Of a stretch of DNA of 64,000 nucleotides, positions 61,301 through 64,000 are shown in pieces (within the stretch, counting starts at the first letter, position 1; each line of letters starts with the position of its first letter). The notes below the pieces were generated by a model, which saw only the letters and a list, made by a program, of their open reading frames with translations, made no database searches and had not been told where the DNA came from. The position numbers and the translations under genes were made by a program. Source of the DNA: Neurospora crassa OR74A (taxonomy: Eukaryota > Ascomycota > Sordariomycetes > Sordariales > Sordariaceae); NCBI RefSeq assembly GCF_000182925.2, contig NC_026503.1, positions 868,001 through 932,000 on the forward strand, in the 5' to 3' direction.

Positions 61301-62689
61301 GTATCGGGATTAGGGGTAAATTGCAAATTTAATACTATTCGACATTATTGAAATCGATTCTAAAAAGAGGTAAAAGGTTAATCATTTAAAATATAACCTA
61401 TAACTAATAATTAGCCAACTAGTATTATCTAAGTCATACCTATAACCCCCCGCGGTTCGGATTTTAACCCTCGGGGGTACTATTTACTTATAGGTAGTAA
61501 ATCGATATAGTATACTAGGTTTATAGTAGGATTTACGTATTTTAAAGGATTTACTTTTAAATGAATAGTACCGGTTAATTAGCTAACCAATGGGGCGGGA
61601 AATAATAGATTAAACAAGAATAAAGGGGAAAGAAAATATATTAAAATATATTTATTGTAGCAAACGTTATAATTAACTATAATAAGGTTAGGATTATTCT
61701 TACTAACGAATATTAATATTAGCTTCTTTTTACTACAATTAGTATATTAGCGAGTTTAACTTTACTCTTAATTACTAGGAGGCGGCTATTGACTAGAATC
61801 CATCTTAATTATATATTTAATTAATTAATTAAAGGACTAAAAGATTGAATTATTTAATAGAATAATTAATTAATTGAGAAATACAAAGATAGAAAGATAG
61901 AAAAAGAGAAAGACTGAAAGATTAAAAGACTAAATATCTAACTTTGAATATAAGTTGTAATTGTAATGGAAGTCGTTAATCTTATTACTATAGCCCTAAT
62001 CTATATCAATAACTTATCTTTAAGGATCTAAAATAATATTATCCGAGCCGATAGGGTAGGCTAGGTTAATAACCTCGCCCTTCCAACTTCGTCCCAAAAG
62101 CTTACGTATTGCTAATTAGGTACCCCGTAGAGTAGGATAATAGTAATATCAAATATCGATATTAAATAATAATAGTATAAGAGGTTAAGAAGGCGGGTAA
62201 ATTTATATAAGCTAAAGATTAGTAAATAATCAAATAAGTATTATTTAGGAGGGGGATTTACTAACAAATATTTACACACCTCTTCAATTCTATTAAATAA
62301 CCAATATATTTTATTGGATAATAAAAGATACTAATATATTTTACTATAGCAATATCAATAATAAATAGGAGGAGGGGAAATAGGAGGAGGGGATTAACCC
62401 GCTTATATAGTTACTTTAATCGAACCGCCTTCGCTACTAATTTAGAAGAGCGGCCGGTTTTTAATAAGCGAATAATTAAGCCCAAATTATTGTAGGATAG
62501 TATTAAAGTTGAACTATTTCGAAGTAAAAAATATTTCAGATTAAATATTAAAATTAATTTCAAATATAAGATATTAGTTATATTGTATTAAAGAAGGGAG
62601 AATTCGAAAATCGAAAGGCGGGGGGGGGCTAATTTCTTATACCCTTCTAAGAGGGAGCTAATAAGTATTAGAAATTTCCGTTAGTCTAA
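61301..62689. other. Helitron B, conserved intergenic region
   Basis: Counterpart of 38,351-39,870. No gene-like signal seen. Confidence 0.45.
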
Positions 62690-62980
62690 CTAACGGTCGG
62701 GTTTATAATAAAGTCGGCCGGTAAATAGTATTGCAATTATTTTATTAATATTAAGAAATAGAAAGTAGAAGGTTAAAGTCGGTAGAAGGTAGTAGGATAA
62801 TCTGAAGTAGCGGTCGTTAGTAGTAGTATTATACCTTCTACAGTAGACCCCGCAAATAAAGAAGTAGTAATACGCGATTGAATATACTTCACTAATAATT
62901 GTGTAAACGGGTACGTAATTGTTTAAAAGCTTTAAATCAATAAATATCAATGTTTCTAGATGGTTCCGGGTATTATACAA
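62690..62980 (-). pseudogene. Helitron B small accessory ORF (96 codons open)
   Basis: Fully open from YNTRNHLETLIFIDLKLLNN to a stop at YYKPDR. The translation start used is not ATG-certain. The middle contains VYCRRYNTTTNDRYFRLSYY. The homologue in copy A is frameshifted. Product unknown, about 11 kDa, hydrophobic-aromatic in the middle but without a clear membrane segment. One of the longest intact coding remnants in the window that is supported by a second copy. Confidence 0.55.
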
Positions 62981-63610
62981 TAATTATAATAATAAAAGGG
63001 TATTAATATTGATAAAAGAGTAGTATTATTAATTAAAGGTAGTAGATTTAGTGATAACGTGAATAGTAGTACCGGTGTACTAACTTGCCGGGATTAGTAG
63101 AAATACCGGGACTAGCAGAATTGCCGGGTATTCGGACTATAACCGAACCAACGGCCCGGCACTAGACCCATAGTAGTAGAATACAAACGGGAGATAGGGA
63201 TTACGTATAATTATAGTCGTATTATAAAAAGTATTGTAATATAAATTATAATACTATTTTACAATATATTATAATAAAAAAGAAGGTAAATAATTGTACG
63301 ATTTTATTCAATTGAATAACATTTTCACCTTTCTAATATACGTAGTAGGGGTTGGGTTATAATAGTTGGAAGAAGTTAGAAATATAGTATAGTCTGCGTA
63401 TTTCAAGCAAACAGGTTCCTGCTTGGCGCCAAGAGTGCATGCCAAGATAGGTATTTTTCTGCATTCTGGCCTATTATAAACAGAACCGCCGCGCCTTCCT
63501 CGCGACAATGTAGGGCCTATAGCACTACGACCTCTAGTGTGGGGTCTTCGACAGCCATGACACTTTTGGGCCCCAGACATCGCTTTCTCGTGAGGGCATA
63601 GGCGTTTCAA
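62981..63610 (-). other. Helitron B 5' leader and terminus
   Basis: AT-rich, then GC-rich from about 63,410. Ends at 63,610 with the Helitron start (TTGAAACGCCTATGCCC on the minus strand). A 100-codon frame fills 63,308-63,610, but it runs to the very end of the element and is not open in copy A, so I do not call it a gene. Confidence 0.65.
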
Positions 63611-64000
63611 TAATATAAGGGACGGTGGATTCTTTGTATTTATATTATAATAAAGGGGTTAGTAATAGATTAATAGTAGAGTAGAGACCTTAAGGGAATA
63701 GTATAAAAAAAAAATTATATTATATTAATATTTTTTATAGGGCGAGAGCTGGAGGGGCGGAGGGTAGCGGCGAAAGGAGAAGGGTACACTAGAATATAGG
63801 GGAGGAGCGTTAAAGGGGCTAATACTAATAGAAAGGAGCAGTAGGAAAGAGGGTTAGGGGGTAAAATATTAGAATAAATAGTAAGGGAACTAGTAAGTAA
63901 AATATTAAGGGGGGTGGCGGTAGGGGCTAGCGGATTATTATTAGTAAAACGAAAGGTATAAAGGTTAAAGTTTAGAGTTATAATTGCGGTAGTAGGGGAG
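63611..64000. other. Flank outside Helitron B, purine-rich, unidentified
   Basis: Plus strand is strongly A/G-biased with a 9-A run near 63,705. No match to the other repeats in the window recognised and no open frame of note. Confidence 0.4.

Larger units (their letters stand above)
44036..63610 (-). mobile_element. Helitron B, 3'-truncated copy with nested insertions
   Basis: Second copy of the Helitron in the same orientation. Aligns with A from 17,549 rightwards to the common 5' end (63,610). The helicase C-terminus (motifs V-VI) and 3' end are missing, cut off by L3. Interrupted by a MITE (45,275), a GC-rich unit (46,047) and a TIR transposon (47,512). It lacks L5 and the Gypsy element, so it supplies their empty sites. 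Confidence 0.85.

Noticed and set aside
63308-63610. 100-codon GC-rich minus-strand frame with Cys/Arg content
   Set aside because: It runs into the Helitron terminus and is not kept open in copy A, so it is probably leader sequence.
1-64000. Mitochondrial or bacterial origin suggested by very high AT
   Set aside because: LINE, Gypsy chromovirus and Helitron families with RIP-type mutation fit nuclear DNA of filamentous fungi. No mitochondrial genes seen.

Overview
The window looks like an AT-rich, gene-poor block of a filamentous ascomycete genome that has been heavily hit by repeat-induced point mutation (RIP). Copies of the same repeat differ mainly by C-to-T and G-to-A changes that turn CA into TA and TG into TA. 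Stop codons fall mainly where Trp or Gln would be expected. Runs of TA-rich sequence alternate with small GC islands. I found no intact protein-coding gene and no tRNA or rRNA. Almost all of the 64 kb is explained by nested, inactivated transposons, and nearly every open frame is a remnant or a shadow.

Layout. (1) 1-11,025: scrambled copies of one LINE (non-LTR retrotransposon of the Tad1 type: gag-like ORF1 with CCHC knuckles, then ORF2 with APE endonuclease and reverse transcriptase). These include a 2-kb-armed inverted repeat at 1-5,755. (2) 11,026-11,653 and 40,820-44,035: the two halves of one minus-strand LINE (L3), split by (3) Helitron A, 11,654-40,819, minus strand, about 11.1 kb once its insertions are removed. 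Helitron A carries a Rep (HUH)/Pif1-like helicase gene, at least two further conserved frames, a terminal hairpin and asymmetric terminal inverted repeats. It was invaded by LINE L4 (12,628-16,037), LINE L5 (20,968-26,145) and a 9.4-kb chromodomain Ty3/Gypsy element (28,073-37,494, 340-bp LTRs, 5-bp target duplication TATTA). (4) 44,036-63,610: Helitron B, a second copy truncated in its helicase by L3. It was invaded by a 446-bp MITE, a 655-bp GC-rich unit and a 3.1-kb terminal-inverted-repeat transposon (47,512-57,586), which itself holds the nearly full-length LINE L7 (48,704-55,646). (5) 63,611-64,000: purine-rich flank, not identified.

How it fits together. Comparing Helitrons A and B gives empty sites for most insertions, and several target-site duplications are still readable, so the order of events can be worked out. 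Helitron B is the older substrate. L3 entered B, Helitron A then entered L3, and L4, L5 and the Gypsy element entered A. All catalytic centres I could locate are damaged: Rep HxH reads YxY, the helicase Walker A glycines are changed, LINE FADD reads FxNN or FTND, and Gypsy YLDD reads YFNN. Element ends and short elements keep higher GC than element interiors, which is a visible footprint of how RIP acts. Coordinates of degraded genes are approximate unless a target duplication or LTR fixes them.
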